Positions 28,434 to 38,540 of a DNA stretch of 64,000 nucleotides are shown here, piece after piece. The notes under the pieces were generated by a model. It made no database searches, was not told the DNA's origin, and was given only the letters and a program-made list of their open reading frames with translations. Source of the DNA: Sediminibacterium sp. TEGAF015 (lineage in GTDB: Bacteria; Bacteroidota; Bacteroidia; Chitinophagales; Chitinophagaceae); NCBI RefSeq assembly GCF_025997995.1, contig NZ_AP026683.1:2232501-2296500 (forward strand). Direction: 5' to 3'. Every line of letters begins with the position of its first letter. Position 1 is the first letter of the stretch. The translations under genes and the position numbers were made by a program.

Positions 28434-29918
28434 TTATTTTTCCCACCAAACTTTAATATCACTATTATCACCACCCATAGCAGATTGAGCTGCAGCAAGA
28501 TTTTCAGGATTTATAGATTGCAGGTAAGTAGGGTAGGGAACTCTTGATGGAAACTTATTTTCTGCAGGAATACCAGTACCCCTTGGTAAAATTGGATATC
28601 CTGTTCTGCGTTTTTCAAACCATGATTGATAATCGACAAAGAAATACGCATAATATTTCTGAGTTATAATTCGCTCTAGTTGTTGTTCGATTGTTGAGTT
28701 TTCATTGTATACAACACCCGCTTGAGATAAATATCCCGTAGGCATACTTACACCCCACTGTTTCATTGAGGCAGTAATACCAGCTTCATAATGTTGTTTA
28801 GCAGATTTGCCTGTATTAAACCCTTTTAAAGCCAATTCGGCTTTTATAAATTCAACTTCTGCATAAGTGAACATGACACCTAAAGAGGGTAAGGTTCTCA
28901 TCACATCATTATAGCTAGAGTTGGCACCAACCTGATATTCCGTAGTAGTAGGGTAGCCACTTTCAATTCCCCTGTAAATACTTGCTCCATTTACGGTGAT
29001 AGGACGTACCCATACAGCGCGACGTGGATCATTATCTGCATTCATTTTATCTATAAAATATTTAGTAAAGTAGGTTCCGTCACGCCATTCTAACTGACGT
29101 GCGTTATAGTATGGATTAAAATAAGGGAATGTACCTGGGAAATTAAAAATTGCTTCTTCATCATTCGAAGTAAATACTGGAAACTGATTAGGATTAGCCA
29201 ATATAGTCCTTATTTGTTCATCCACATTCAACTCTGTATTTCGTTTCGTCAATCGCAATAAAAGTCGAAGCTTGAGAGAATTGGTAAACTTTTTCCACTT
29301 AATAATACCAGGATTAATACTTCCATTAAGTGTATTGGCATTATACAATAAATCTCCTCCATATGTTAACGCTTTTGAACTATTAAAAAGTAAATTGGCA
29401 GAATCTAAATTCTTTAACAATTGAACATAGATATTTTTCTGTGAATCAAACTTAGGCTTTACTATTCCATCTGTTGCCTTTGTAGCTTCTGAATAGGGAA
29501 CATCGCCATATAAGTCAGTTAAAATAGAATACGCCCAAGTTTTATAAACCAATGCTATAGCCCGATAATTTTCTTCCTTTAACTTGATAGACATATTATA
29601 AATGTCTTCAATGTCTGTAAGATAATTGTAAAAAGAACTCCATACTGCTGCTCCCGGATTAACCACATAGCGGTGCAACCCTGTACCACCAGGGCTAGAG
29701 CGAGGTGCATCAACCTGCATTAACTCATGTGTAAAATTTCTACTTGCCTGAATACTTGTAGTTACCATTCGGTATTGCATCTGGCCAAGCATTACACCTG
29801 GGGTAATTTGCTTGGGCCTATTAGGATCCGTATTGATCTCTTCAAATTTTTTAGTACATGACGTAAATATAATTATTACGGAAAGAATCAGAAATTGTAG
29901 TTGATGTATGCGCTTCAT
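28434..29918 (-). CDS. SusD/RagB-like lipoprotein (SusD-like_2 type), first locus
   Basis: 494 residues with a lipoprotein signal (LSVIIIFTSCTKKFEEINTDPNRP). The KFEEINTDPNRP start followed by ITPG is typical of the SusD-like_2 branch. Other family marks are SILTDLYGDVPYSEA, KWKKFTNSLKLRLLLRL, DDEEA-like FTSNDEEAIF, EVEFIKAELAL and the C-terminal MGGDNSDIKVWWEK. It caps the SusC channel 12 bases upstream and captures ligand at the cell surface. The C-terminus is almost identical to that of the second SusD here (38541-39977), so the two are paralogues. There is no CAZyme in the operon, and the ligand is unknown. Confidence 0.92.
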   Translation of the reverse strand: MKRIHQLQFLILSVIIIFTSCTKKFEEINTDPNRPKQITPGVMLGQMQYRMVTTSIQASRNFTHELMQVDAPRSSPGGTGLHRYVVNPGAAVWSSFYNYLTDIEDIYNMSIKLKEENYRAIALVYKTWAYSILTDLYGDVPYSEATKATDGIVKPKFDSQKNIYVQLLKNLDSANLLFNSSKALTYGGDLLYNANTLNGSINPGIIKWKKFTNSLKLRLLLRLTKRNTELNVDEQIRTILANPNQFPVFTSNDEEAIFNFPGTFPYFNPYYNARQLEWRDGTYFTKYFIDKMNADNDPRRAVWVRPITVNGASIYRGIESGYPTTTEYQVGANSSYNDVMRTLPSLGVMFTYAEVEFIKAELALKGFNTGKSAKQHYEAGITASMKQWGVSMPTGYLSQAGVVYNENSTIEQQLERIITQKYYAYFFVDYQSWFEKRRTGYPILPRGTGIPAENKFPSRVPYPTYLQSINPENLAAAQSAMGGDNSDIKVWWEK

Positions 29919-29930
29919 AAAAGTTTAGTT

Positions 29931-32900
29931 TTAAAATTTCAAAGTCAGATTGATACCGAAATTTCTTGTAGAAGGAAATTGAGTTAACTCAACTCCAGGA
30001 GTTAGTGTTCCATTATTAAGATTACCTCCCTCTGGATCAAAACCAGGAAATTTGGTGAAGTTGAATAAATCGCGACCATATAAAGCAAAGCTTCCCTGCT
30101 TAATAGCAATCTTATTAAGTATAGACTTGGGAAGATTAAATTCAACTCTTACTTCTCTAACTTTTATAAATGAAGCATCAAATATGTTTGTTTCAGCATT
30201 ACTAATCTGGTAATAGTTATCATAATATGAGCTAGCAGAAACCAATTTTGTATTCTGTTCATATTTTTTTGTTGCAGAATTATACATCACACCGTCACCA
30301 ATGATACCACCGTCTCGACCAGGTAAGGTAACAGTTGTTTTACCTAGTGTATTGTTCTTATGATTGGTTTGTGAATAAATTGCACCTCCTTTCTGAACAT
30401 CAAGTAATACACTTATTCTTGTTTGATTTATGGTAAATTCATTGGTTAGCCCTGCTTTCCAATCTGCAAAAGCATTTCCCCATTTTTTAACAACTGGATC
30501 TAACTGAGCAGGTAAACCATTCGAGCCATAAATAATTTGTCCTTCTGGAGATCGTTGAAATCCACGACCATATAGATCACCCATTCTACCGCCAACTCTT
30601 GCTTCAATTGAAACATTACTTCCATGAGAATAAATAACTTGATTGGTAATACCAGCAGCTAATTCTCTAACATAGCTTCTGTTCATACTCCAAACTAAAT
30701 TAGTAGACCAAGTAAAATTTTTGTTTACAATAGGTTTTCCTGAAATAGCCACTTCTATTCCTCTACTATTTATTAAACCTGCATTAACAAGAGCATTACT
30801 ATAACCACTTACAGGATCTAATGGAATAGCTAAAATTTGGTTGCGGCTGTTGTTAGAATACACGGCCACATCTAAAGAAAGTCTGTTACGTAAAAAACGA
30901 ATATCCAAACCTGCTTCATAACTTGTTGTAATTTCTGGCTTAAGCTCAGGATTAAATAAAACAGACGGATTAGTAAAACTGTTTCCGTAAATACGGTCAT
31001 AATATTTATCTGTTTGATAAGGCCTCGTATCATTCCCAACCTGTGCCCATGACATTCTCAACTTAGCAAAAGAAATTTTCGTAGGCAATTTGAATAAATC
31101 AGATAAAATATAACTTGTGCTGAATGAAGGATAAAAAAATGAATTGTTTTTATATGGAAGGGTACTAGACCAATCATTTCGGCCCGTAACATCCACAAAA
31201 ATAAGATCACGATAAGATAGCTGACCTGTACCATATAAACTATTAATGGCTTTTCTAGTTTTTAATGGATCAGCAACTGCCTGATCAAGACTATTTGAAA
31301 TTTGATAAATGCCTGGTTGCGCTAGTTGATCAGCATACATTCCAGCAAAATCATAGTTTTGTCTCATCATATTACCACCAACAGTTGCAGCATATTTCCA
31401 ATCACTATTGATTTTATTATTATAGGTTATTAAAAAATCGGTGTTTATTTCATAGTTAAAAACATTTTGCTCACGAAACATCCCCCTAGGATATTTAGTC
31501 ATACTAAATGGTCGTTGTTGAGAACGATACTCGTAGGACATATCCATACCAGTTCTAACCTGTAACTCAAGATGATCATTAAAACTATAGGTGGCAGAAA
31601 TATTACCAATTACTCCATGCTTATTCATTTTATTCAGCATTTCATAAAAAGCCAAATAAGGATTATCTGGTCCCGGATTAAAAGGATTTCTTTGCTTTAC
31701 ATTTTCTAAACCAGGCTCCCAATAAGGCTTAAACCATTCTGGACGAATATTGGGTGCTGTTCCAATAATTAAAAAATACATTAGCGACTGATTGTTGTAC
31801 CCTGCAGCAGGCAGATTATCACTTTGCTTATTGGTATAATTGACACGACCATTTATGCGAAGTTTATCAGTAATTTTTTGATTTATGGAGAGCGCAACGT
31901 TATAGCGCTCAAAACCTGTATTCGGAATAATCCACTCATTTTTCAAATGAGTCACCGATAAACGAGCACTACTTTTATCAGATCCCCCTTCAATTGAAAT
32001 GCTATTATTGATGGTTAAACCTGTTTTAAAATATCCAGAAATATAATCCTTGTGTGCCACCCATGGTGTTCGTTCTGTTGGCTTTCCATCAGCAGCCAAA
32101 GGATTGAATTGAAAATACTGTTGTCCATTGAATTTTGGACCCCATGCACGTCCAGCAGCAACTCCAGTACTGGTATTAAGTCCATCCGCACTATTTAAAT
32201 ATGAATAGTATGCATCCGTTCTTCCTTCTCCATATTCAAACTGATAGTCTGGCCAACGATTAACCTGATCCATGCTTATATTGGTATTGTAAGTAATGCC
32301 CAATCCCTTGTCTTTACGCTGACCAGATTTGGTAGTTATTAAAATTACCCCACCAGCAGCCCGGCTTCCATATAATGCGGTAGCACCAGATCCTTTTAAT
32401 ACCGATATTTTTTCTATATCATCAGGATTAATATCTGAAACCGCTGAACCATAGTCAACAGGATTGTCTTGTGAGAGATGGGAAGAAAAACCTGTACCAG
32501 TAATTTTATTACTAACTGGTACACCATCAATAATGATTAGTGCTTGATTATTATCTAAATTAAGAGAAGATTCTCCTCTTAGTGTTATTCTTGAAGATCC
32601 CATTGGACCAGCTCCCGTTCCTTGAATATTCAGTCCGGCCACTTTACCAGACAAGCTATTCGCCCAGTTATTGGTTCTTGCATCTTTAACTGCATTCTCT
32701 TTAACAGTTTGAGCAGCAAATCCTAATGATTTTTCCTCACGTTTAATACCAAGAGCGGTAACCACCACTTCAGCTAAAACTTTATCATCTTGTTCTAATT
32801 GAATAGTAACTGATGTTGAGCCATCAAACGCCCATTCTTTAGATTTATAACCTGAATAACTAATTAATATTATATCTGTGTTAGCTAATTTTTTATTCGG

Positions 32901-33101
32901 CTCTATTTTGAATTGGCCGTCAGCATTAGTTTGCGCTTTTATACTAGTGCCCTTAAATTGAATGGAAGCTCCCGCTAGCGGTTTTCCATTACTATCATTA
33001 ATTACACCAGAAATAGTCTGTGCACTAAGCTTTAAATGAATGGATAAAAAGAAAATTACAAACAAGCACATGAACTTGCAGAGAAAAGAAATAGGTCTCA
33101 T
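29931..33101 (-). CDS. SusC/RagA TonB-linked outer-membrane transporter, first locus
   Basis: 1056 residues. Signal peptide (to about KLSAQ, residue 28); N-terminal carboxypeptidase-D-like beta sandwich (TISGVINDSNGKPLAGASIQ); a TonB box region (LAEVVVTALGIKREEKSLG); a plug with LIIIDGVPV, DIEKISVLKGSGATALYGSRA and GVILITTKSG; then a large beta barrel ending in an aromatic residue (NFGINLTLKF). All are standard SusC features. Import is driven by TonB-ExbBD. It heads the SusC-SusD-phosphodiesterase run. No ECF sigma/anti-sigma pair is adjacent, and there is no N-terminal signalling (secretin/TonB short) extension, so regulation is probably not by trans-envelope signalling. Confidence 0.93.
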   Translation of the reverse strand: MRPISFLCKFMCLFVIFFLSIHLKLSAQTISGVINDSNGKPLAGASIQFKGTSIKAQTNADGQFKIEPNKKLANTDIILISYSGYKSKEWAFDGSTSVTIQLEQDDKVLAEVVVTALGIKREEKSLGFAAQTVKENAVKDARTNNWANSLSGKVAGLNIQGTGAGPMGSSRITLRGESSLNLDNNQALIIIDGVPVSNKITGTGFSSHLSQDNPVDYGSAVSDINPDDIEKISVLKGSGATALYGSRAAGGVILITTKSGQRKDKGLGITYNTNISMDQVNRWPDYQFEYGEGRTDAYYSYLNSADGLNTSTGVAAGRAWGPKFNGQQYFQFNPLAADGKPTERTPWVAHKDYISGYFKTGLTINNSISIEGGSDKSSARLSVTHLKNEWIIPNTGFERYNVALSINQKITDKLRINGRVNYTNKQSDNLPAAGYNNQSLMYFLIIGTAPNIRPEWFKPYWEPGLENVKQRNPFNPGPDNPYLAFYEMLNKMNKHGVIGNISATYSFNDHLELQVRTGMDMSYEYRSQQRPFSMTKYPRGMFREQNVFNYEINTDFLITYNNKINSDWKYAATVGGNMMRQNYDFAGMYADQLAQPGIYQISNSLDQAVADPLKTRKAINSLYGTGQLSYRDLIFVDVTGRNDWSSTLPYKNNSFFYPSFSTSYILSDLFKLPTKISFAKLRMSWAQVGNDTRPYQTDKYYDRIYGNSFTNPSVLFNPELKPEITTSYEAGLDIRFLRNRLSLDVAVYSNNSRNQILAIPLDPVSGYSNALVNAGLINSRGIEVAISGKPIVNKNFTWSTNLVWSMNRSYVRELAAGITNQVIYSHGSNVSIEARVGGRMGDLYGRGFQRSPEGQIIYGSNGLPAQLDPVVKKWGNAFADWKAGLTNEFTINQTRISVLLDVQKGGAIYSQTNHKNNTLGKTTVTLPGRDGGIIGDGVMYNSATKKYEQNTKLVSASSYYDNYYQISNAETNIFDASFIKVREVRVEFNLPKSILNKIAIKQGSFALYGRDLFNFTKFPGFDPEGGNLNNGTLTPGVELTQFPSTRNFGINLTLKF

Positions 33102-33264
33102 AAGTCAAATTGATTTAAGCGCGAATGTACTCTGCACTATCAGCAATAATTCAACTTAACCATTTGTTAACTCATTGATAACCATTCATTAATGATTTAG
33201 TAACCTATTGTTAATAATTTAAAAACAATATTTTAACATTAACCAACCGACCAGCTCAAGACAT

Positions 33265-33291
33265 AAAAAAACCCCAACATTGCTGTTGAGG
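33265..33291 (-). terminator. Terminator following tRNA-Phe
   Basis: On the minus strand CCTCAACA pairs with TGTTGGGG (one T-G pair) around a GCAA loop (33272-33291), followed by seven T (A run at 33265-33271). It starts 6 bases beyond the 3' end of tRNA-Phe and insulates it from the SusC gene. Confidence 0.85.
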
Positions 33292-33296
33292 TCTTG

Positions 33297-33369
33297 TGGT
33301 GTGGGCCGGGATCGAACCGGCGACACAAGGATTTTCAGTCCTTTGCTCTACCGACTGAGCTACCGCACC
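33297..33369 (-). tRNA. trnF: tRNA-Phe (GAA)
   Basis: A 73-base cloverleaf on the minus strand without encoded CCA. D-arm GCTC/GAGC with AGTCGGTA loop, anticodon stem AAGGA/TCCTT with loop CTGAAAA (anticodon GAA), variable loop GTGTC, T-arm GCCGG/CCGGC with TTCGATC. The acceptor stem is GGTGCGG with CCACACC and discriminator A. Six of seven pairs are Watson-Crick; position 5 C faces position 68 A. Confidence 0.95.
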
Positions 33370-33445
33370 TTCCGTAGAATTCCCCTTCGGGGTTGCAAAT
33401 ATAAGGAGTGGAATGGTTATTCACGCATTATCCACTGTTTTTTTC

Positions 33446-34897
33446 TTAGAATTCGCAATTCTTTGGTGTTCTGGCAAATGGAATTACGTCTCTGATATTG
33501 GTCATACCCGTTACAAACTGCACCATTCGCTCGAATCCCAATCCAAATCCTGCATGTGGAACCGTACCAAAACGACGGGTATCCAAATACCAGCTCATTT
33601 CTTCTGCAGGAATATGCATGTCCTTCATGCGAGCTTCCAATTTATCTAGACGCTCTTCTCTCTGAGAACCACCCACGATTTCTCCGATACCCGGAGCAAG
33701 TATATCCATTGCTGCCACGGTTTCTTTGCCAGGTTCACATCCGTCGTTCAAACGCATGTAGAAGGCTTTAATTTTTGCAGGGTATCCTGTAACAATTACG
33801 GGTTTCTTAAAGTGCTTCTCTACCAAGTAGCGTTCGTGCTCACTTTGCATATCAATACCCCAGCTTACTTCGTATTTGAATTTTTTCTTTTTGTAGGCAG
33901 GGCTGTCCAATAGTATCTGAATCGCTTCAGTATAAGTGATGCGTTCAAATTTATTATTGAGAACAAAATTCAATTTTTCAAGCAAGCCCATTTCTGCTCG
34001 TTCGTTCTGTGGCTTCTGTTTTTCTTCTTCTGCCAAACGCTGGTCTAAAAATTCAAGGTCTTCTTTATTATGCTCCATGGCATAACGAATCAGGTATTGA
34101 ATAAACTCTTCGGCCAAGTTCATATTGTCTTCAATATCGTGAAAAGCCATTTCAGGCTCAATCATCCAGAACTCAGCAAGGTGGCGGGTTGTATTCGAAT
34201 TCTCTGCTCTAAAAGTAGGTCCAAAAGTGTAAATCTCAGAAAAAGCCATGGCCCCCAATTCTCCTTCTAGCTGACCACTCACGGTAAGATTGGTACTCTT
34301 TCCAAAAAAGTCTTCGCTGTAATCTATATTTCCTGCTGCATCTTTTGGTGCAGTGCCGTCCATTGGTAAAGTTGTTACTCTGAACATTTCTCCTGCGCCT
34401 TCTGCATCACTCGCGGTAATGATGGGTGTATGCAAATACACAAATCCCTTTTCATTAAAAAACTGGTGCACAGCAAATGCCAGTGAATGTCTAATGCGGA
34501 ATACCGCACCGAATGTATTGGTACGAAAACGCAGATGCGCTTTCTCTCTTAAAAATTCAAGACTATGTTTTTTCGGTTGGAGTGGATACTTCTCTGCATC
34601 GCTATCTCCTAAAATCTCTAAGGTTGCTGCTTTTACTTCAATGGTTTGTCCCTTACCTACAGAAGCTACTACTTCTCCGGTAACTTTTAAAGAAGCGCCG
34701 GTTGTAATCCGCTTCAGCGTTTCCTCGTTCAATAAACCCAGTTCTACTACTACTTGTAAATTATTATTGGTACTACCATCGTTCAATGCCACAAACTGTT
34801 TGTTGCGAAACGTGCGCACCCAACCCATTACCGTTACCTGATCGCCCGGTTTTCCACTGGCCAAAAGGGTTTTTATCTTGATTCTTGTATTAAACAT
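33446..34897 (-). CDS. asnS: Asparaginyl-tRNA synthetase
   Basis: I take the ATG at 34897 (483 residues, starting MFNTRIKIK), because a TAnnTTTG promoter lies only 4 bases upstream, inside any longer reading frame. The N-terminal OB fold carries [23 protein letters not shown]. Class II core motifs follow: motif 2 [22 protein letters not shown] and motif 3 [25 protein letters not shown], which recognise ATP and Asn. [16 protein letters not shown] separates it from AspRS. A charged linker (about 285-320) lies between motifs 2 and 3, as in many Bacteroidota enzymes. It charges tRNA-Asn in the cytoplasm. It is monocistronic, with the tRNA-Phe gene 76 bases downstream. Confidence 0.96.
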   Translation of the reverse strand: MFNTRIKIKTLLASGKPGDQVTVMGWVRTFRNKQFVALNDGSTNNNLQVVVELGLLNEETLKRITTGASLKVTGEVVASVGKGQTIEVKAATLEILGDSDAEKYPLQPKKHSLEFLREKAHLRFRTNTFGAVFRIRHSLAFAVHQFFNEKGFVYLHTPIITASDAEGAGEMFRVTTLPMDGTAPKDAAGNIDYSEDFFGKSTNLTVSGQLEGELGAMAFSEIYTFGPTFRAENSNTTRHLAEFWMIEPEMAFHDIEDNMNLAEEFIQYLIRYAMEHNKEDLEFLDQRLAEEEKQKPQNERAEMGLLEKLNFVLNNKFERITYTEAIQILLDSPAYKKKKFKYEVSWGIDMQSEHERYLVEKHFKKPVIVTGYPAKIKAFYMRLNDGCEPGKETVAAMDILAPGIGEIVGGSQREERLDKLEARMKDMHIPAEEMSWYLDTRRFGTVPHAGFGLGFERMVQFVTGMTNIRDVIPFARTPKNCEF

Positions 34898-34901
34898 GGC
34901 G

Positions 34902-34909
34902 CAAAGATA
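34902..34909 (-). promoter_or_regulatory. TAnnTTTG -7 element of asnS, 4 bases from the ATG
   Basis: The minus strand reads TATCTTTG, then CGCC, then ATG. With the usual distance from the -7 element to the transcription start in Bacteroidota, the mRNA would begin at or next to the start codon. This supports the shorter asnS start and implies a leaderless message. Confidence 0.55.
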
Positions 34910-35172
34910 ACCAAACAAGGGGTTTTGAAGGGCGATTCAATGGGTTTTAGACTCAGTTTGATCATATTTTATCAGATAAAATCGTTGGTTTTATCAATAT
35001 TTTGTAACATTGCACTGGAAACACTGCTGATAAGTGGCATTTTAACGCACTTAATTTTCAGTTACTCTCTTTCCAAATCAACCCAATTAGCCTTTCTGAG
35101 TTTGATTTCCTTAGACAGGATTAACTTTTTTTATCGTTTGAAATTGATACCCCCCAAACAATATCTCTATTT

Positions 35173-36864
35173 ATGTATGACATTCTTCAGTTAAATGACA
35201 TGCTATTGCCAGAACTAATGGATATAGCTGAAAATTTAAAAATTACCGGAGCTAAAAAATTAGACAAACAAGGATTAATTTATAAGATCCTTGACTCTCA
35301 AGCGGTGCAGGAAAGTACAGCAAAAGAAGGTGGTGCCCCTAAAAAAGCCGGAAGACCTAAAAAAGCTGTTAATATTAAAACCTCAACTGGCTCAACCGAA
35401 GAAGCGGAAGTGATGCAGGACGCACCTGTTGTTGCCGAACCTCTTTCACAAGAAAAAGCAGCGCCCAAAAGAGAAGATGCCCGTCAAGGTCGCCCGGTTA
35501 AAAAAGCGGTTCACAATAAAAAAGGACCAGGTCCAAGACCTCGCATAGAAAATCAGGAAGTAGAAGGAGTAAAGACCGAAGAATCCGGCGAAATTGATCC
35601 AACAGCCAATATTGCTGCTGCCATTATTCAGACATTAGAAGCCAGTGAAAACAATGGCGATCAGGCACAGGCGCCCGAGACTTCTTTACAACAGGAACGC
35701 CCAAGACACCAGCATCAGCCTAAAAAAGAACCCGCTTTCAATATAGAATTTGAAGGGATTATCCCAGGGGAAGGGGTACTGGAAATGATGCCAGACGGAT
35801 ATGGTTTCCTTCGTTCCTCTGATTACAATTATTTGTCTTCTCCGGATGACGTATATGTTTCACCTTCTCAGATTAAATTATTCGGATTAAAAACCGGAGA
35901 TACCGTTACAGGTTCTGTTCGTCCTCCGAAAGAAGGAGAAAAATATTTCGCTTTACTCAAAGTGGACTTTATCAACGGAAAGCGTCCTGATGAGGTAAGA
36001 GACAGGGTTCCTTTTGATTACCTGACTCCTTTGTTCCCGTTTGAAAAATTAAATTTATTTACTTCACCCAGCAACTATAGCACCCGTATCATCGACTTGT
36101 TCACGCCTATTGGTAAGGGACAACGTGGATTGATTGTGGCGCAACCCAAAGTGGGTAAAACCATGTTGTTGAAAGAAGTGGCCAATGCCATTGCGGCCAA
36201 CCACCCAGAAGTGTATTTGATGGTTGTTCTGATTGACGAACGTCCTGAGGAAGTTACCGATATGGAGCGTAGCGTAAATGCAGAAGTAATTGCATCTACT
36301 TTTGATGAGCCTGCTGAAAAACACGTAAAAGTTTCTTCTATCGCTTTACAAAAAGCAAAACGTTTAGTAGAGTGCGGACACGATGTAGTGATTCTATTGG
36401 ATTCAATTACCCGTTTGGCCAGAGCACACAATACCGTTGCTCCTTCAAGCGGTAAGGTATTGAGTGGTGGTGTGGAAGCAAACGCTTTATTGAAACCTAA
36501 ACAATTCTTTGGTGCGGCACGTAAAATTGAAAACGGCGGTTCACTAACCATCCTGGCTACTGCTCTAGTAGAAACAGGTAGTAAAATGGATGAGGTAATC
36601 TTTGAAGAATTCAAGGGTACCGGTAATATGGAATTACAGCTTGAAAGAAAACTAGCCAACAAGCGTATCTTCCCTGCTATTGACTTGGTGGGTTCTTCTA
36701 CCCGTCGCGACGACTTATTGTTAGACAAAGAAGTATTACAACGCATGAATATTCTTCGCGTTTTCTTAAACGATATGAATTCTGAAGAAGCGATGAACGA
36801 ATTGTTGAAGCGCATGCGCGGAACCAAGAACAATGAAGAATTCTTGGCGAGTATGAATAGATAA
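35173..36864 (+). CDS. rho: Transcription termination factor Rho with long low-complexity N-terminal insert
   Basis: 563 residues. The N-terminal helical domain (residues 1-45: [28 protein letters not shown]) is followed by about 140 residues of charged, Ala/Pro/Lys/Glu-rich linker (45-190: [28 protein letters not shown]) that is probably disordered and RNA-binding. Then comes the CSD-like RNA-binding domain ([32 protein letters not shown]) and the RecA-like motor with Walker A AQPKVGKT (323-330), Walker [17 protein letters not shown], and R-loop SGGVEANAL. It is the hexameric RNA helicase that ends untranslated transcripts. It is preceded by a 275-base non-coding leader (34898-35172) without a clear ORF, which could host autoregulation. 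Confidence 0.96.
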   Translation: MYDILQLNDMLLPELMDIAENLKITGAKKLDKQGLIYKILDSQAVQESTAKEGGAPKKAGRPKKAVNIKTSTGSTEEAEVMQDAPVVAEPLSQEKAAPKREDARQGRPVKKAVHNKKGPGPRPRIENQEVEGVKTEESGEIDPTANIAAAIIQTLEASENNGDQAQAPETSLQQERPRHQHQPKKEPAFNIEFEGIIPGEGVLEMMPDGYGFLRSSDYNYLSSPDDVYVSPSQIKLFGLKTGDTVTGSVRPPKEGEKYFALLKVDFINGKRPDEVRDRVPFDYLTPLFPFEKLNLFTSPSNYSTRIIDLFTPIGKGQRGLIVAQPKVGKTMLLKEVANAIAANHPEVYLMVVLIDERPEEVTDMERSVNAEVIASTFDEPAEKHVKVSSIALQKAKRLVECGHDVVILLDSITRLARAHNTVAPSSGKVLSGGVEANALLKPKQFFGAARKIENGGSLTILATALVETGSKMDEVIFEEFKGTGNMELQLERKLANKRIFPAIDLVGSSTRRDDLLLDKEVLQRMNILRVFLNDMNSEEAMNELLKRMRGTKNNEEFLASMNR

Positions 36865-36870
36865 TTTTTA

Positions 36871-36889
36871 GCGCCAATTACCTTGGCGC
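36871..36889 (+). terminator. Hairpin after rho without U tract
   Basis: GCGCCAA pairs with TTGGCGC around TTACC, starting 6 bases after the rho stop. It lacks a following T run, so alone it is more likely an mRNA 3'-end stabiliser than a terminator. It precedes the strong terminator at 36910. Confidence 0.5.
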
Positions 36890-36909
36890 TTACTTATTAA
36901 AATTGACAA

Positions 36910-36940
36910 GGGCACCGCAAAAAAACGGTGCCCTTTTTTT
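36910..36940 (+). terminator. Strong intrinsic terminator after rho
   Basis: GGGCACCG (36910-36917) pairs perfectly with CGGTGCCC (36926-36933), followed by seven T. It ends the rho transcript before the convergent phosphoesterase gene. Confidence 0.9.
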
Positions 36941-36991
36941 GATAACTGCCCCCAGTAATCAACTGCTTATAACCAGTTAGCAACGACCCTT

Positions 36992-38470
36992 TTAGAGAAG
37001 AATGGATTCTTCAAAAGATTTTCCAAAACGATCCGTTGCTCGTACTGTAACTTTTTTCGCGTTAGTAGACGGCTTAATAAAAAATAAATGTTCAGTCAAT
37101 GTAGGTTCTACAAACTTGTGTTTCTGCGGAAGCGCGGGGCCCTCATACAGCTCAACCGCCCATGGATCTTTTGCCACTCTTTGTGTGGGAGCTCCTTTGG
37201 ATACACCATCTTCCAACCACTCTAGTTTCCATTTAGTATCCCAGTTCCAGATATTCACTGCAAGTTCTTCAGGATTATTCTTGTCGTATCCCTTCGGGTA
37301 GATTCTTAGCTGATGATCGACTTCTTTGTCGGTGCTTTTATAAAACCATTTGATTTCACTGCCATTTACTTCATACACCCCGTAGCCCCTTGGTGTACCA
37401 TCTCCACAGATGGGTCCAGTCCACCAGGCACCACAAACGGTTCCGTGATTGTGCTCCATGATATTATCTTGTTCCCACGATTCATTAAAATGCGTATGGC
37501 CCGACATGATATGCACTTTATACGGCGCTAATAAGGCATATAGTTTTTTACGATTGGAAACAGTTCCACCAAAATCTTCTTCTTTTTTGTTTCTTTTAGG
37601 AGCACCAGTGAACGTGGGAATGTGAACATTCACTACCACAGTGGTACCCGGTTCAACAAACTGAAGATCTCTCTCTAACCAGGCCAATTGAGTTTCGGTA
37701 AAGTAGCCAATGTATTTTTTAGCAGTACCAATAAAAAAGACATCATCGAGTACTACATAGTGTATAGCTCCTCTGTTGAATGAGTAATAAGTGGGTCCGA
37801 ATTGTTCTTTGAAGGTTTCTGCCGAGTAATCATCCGTTCTGGAATTCAGATCCATATCGTGATTGCCAATCACATTAAAAAAAGGAACACCTGTCATGTG
37901 AATGGCCTCTTTATAATCCTTAAAGAATTCAAACTTATCCCATACCAGATCTCCACATCCAATTCCATGAAACAAAGTATTGGCTGGATATTGCTGCATC
38001 AATTTTTTGAAATCAGGAACAGTTGTGGATTTAAGTTGTACACAATCATCAGCAGAAATCATTTGTGTGTCTGCCCACACAACAAAATTGTGCTGCTGAT
38101 CATCCACCGATAATTTTTCCAAAACGAAATCATGAGAAAAGTTTCCGCGTTTTCCTTTTACAGAAACAAAAAATTGAGGGATATGATTTTGATGTGTAAA
38201 AGCATATCCTGCTGGCGTGCTGATATAAACAAAATCGGCGTTTTCGTTTACTACAAATTCATAGTCCCCGCTTTTATTGGTTTGATAAACCCTGGTACCA
38301 TCCGTAACACTCACTCCTGCAATTCCTTTGCCCTCACTCTTTACTTTGCCTTTAATAACCAATTGGTCTTGCTTTTCAAAAGCAGCGGCCCGGGTTTCTG
38401 CTATCACCGAAGGCAAAGCAAATATGCCCCCGGTGAATCCTATATTTCTTAAGAAATTTCTTCGTTTCAT
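36992..38470 (-). CDS. Exported calcineurin-like phosphoesterase, second SusCD locus
   Basis: 492 residues beginning KRRNFLRNIGFTGG, a twin-arginine-like signal, then a hydrophobic stretch ending about AAA. Three parts follow: an N-terminal carboxypeptidase-like beta sandwich (KGKVKSEGKGIAGVSVTDG), a metallophosphoesterase core, and a C-terminal domain typical of this architecture (ELYEGPALPQKHKFVEPTL...). Core motifs: FVVWADTQM (Asp; the usual DxH is altered to DTQ), HGIGCGDLVWD, NVIGNHDMDL, VVVNVHIPTF and MSGHTHFNES. DTQ in place of DxH is common in the MetallophosC family and suggests a single altered ligand. It lies 70 bases after SusD. It probably dephosphorylates or cleaves phosphoesters brought in by this locus. 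Confidence 0.87.
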   Translation of the reverse strand: MKRRNFLRNIGFTGGIFALPSVIAETRAAAFEKQDQLVIKGKVKSEGKGIAGVSVTDGTRVYQTNKSGDYEFVVNENADFVYISTPAGYAFTHQNHIPQFFVSVKGKRGNFSHDFVLEKLSVDDQQHNFVVWADTQMISADDCVQLKSTTVPDFKKLMQQYPANTLFHGIGCGDLVWDKFEFFKDYKEAIHMTGVPFFNVIGNHDMDLNSRTDDYSAETFKEQFGPTYYSFNRGAIHYVVLDDVFFIGTAKKYIGYFTETQLAWLERDLQFVEPGTTVVVNVHIPTFTGAPKRNKKEEDFGGTVSNRKKLYALLAPYKVHIMSGHTHFNESWEQDNIMEHNHGTVCGAWWTGPICGDGTPRGYGVYEVNGSEIKWFYKSTDKEVDHQLRIYPKGYDKNNPEELAVNIWNWDTKWKLEWLEDGVSKGAPTQRVAKDPWAVELYEGPALPQKHKFVEPTLTEHLFFIKPSTNAKKVTVRATDRFGKSFEESILL

Positions 38471-38540
38471 TTGTTAGTTTTTCAAATCATTATTCTCAAC
38501 GCTATCTTTTCAATTTTCAATTCTGCACACCAGTGTTTCG

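Noticed and set aside
28427..28498. Upstream extension of the phosphodiesterase gene
   Set aside because: It would overlap the SusD coding end and put a charged leader before a good signal peptide; the ATG at 28426 is better.
34925..35194. 89-codon plus-strand frame upstream of rho
   Set aside because: It overlaps the rho start in another frame, is of hydrophobic low-information composition, and fits no family; treated as rho leader.
36075..36833. 252-codon minus-strand frame inside rho
   Set aside because: Antisense shadow of the highly conserved Rho motor domain.
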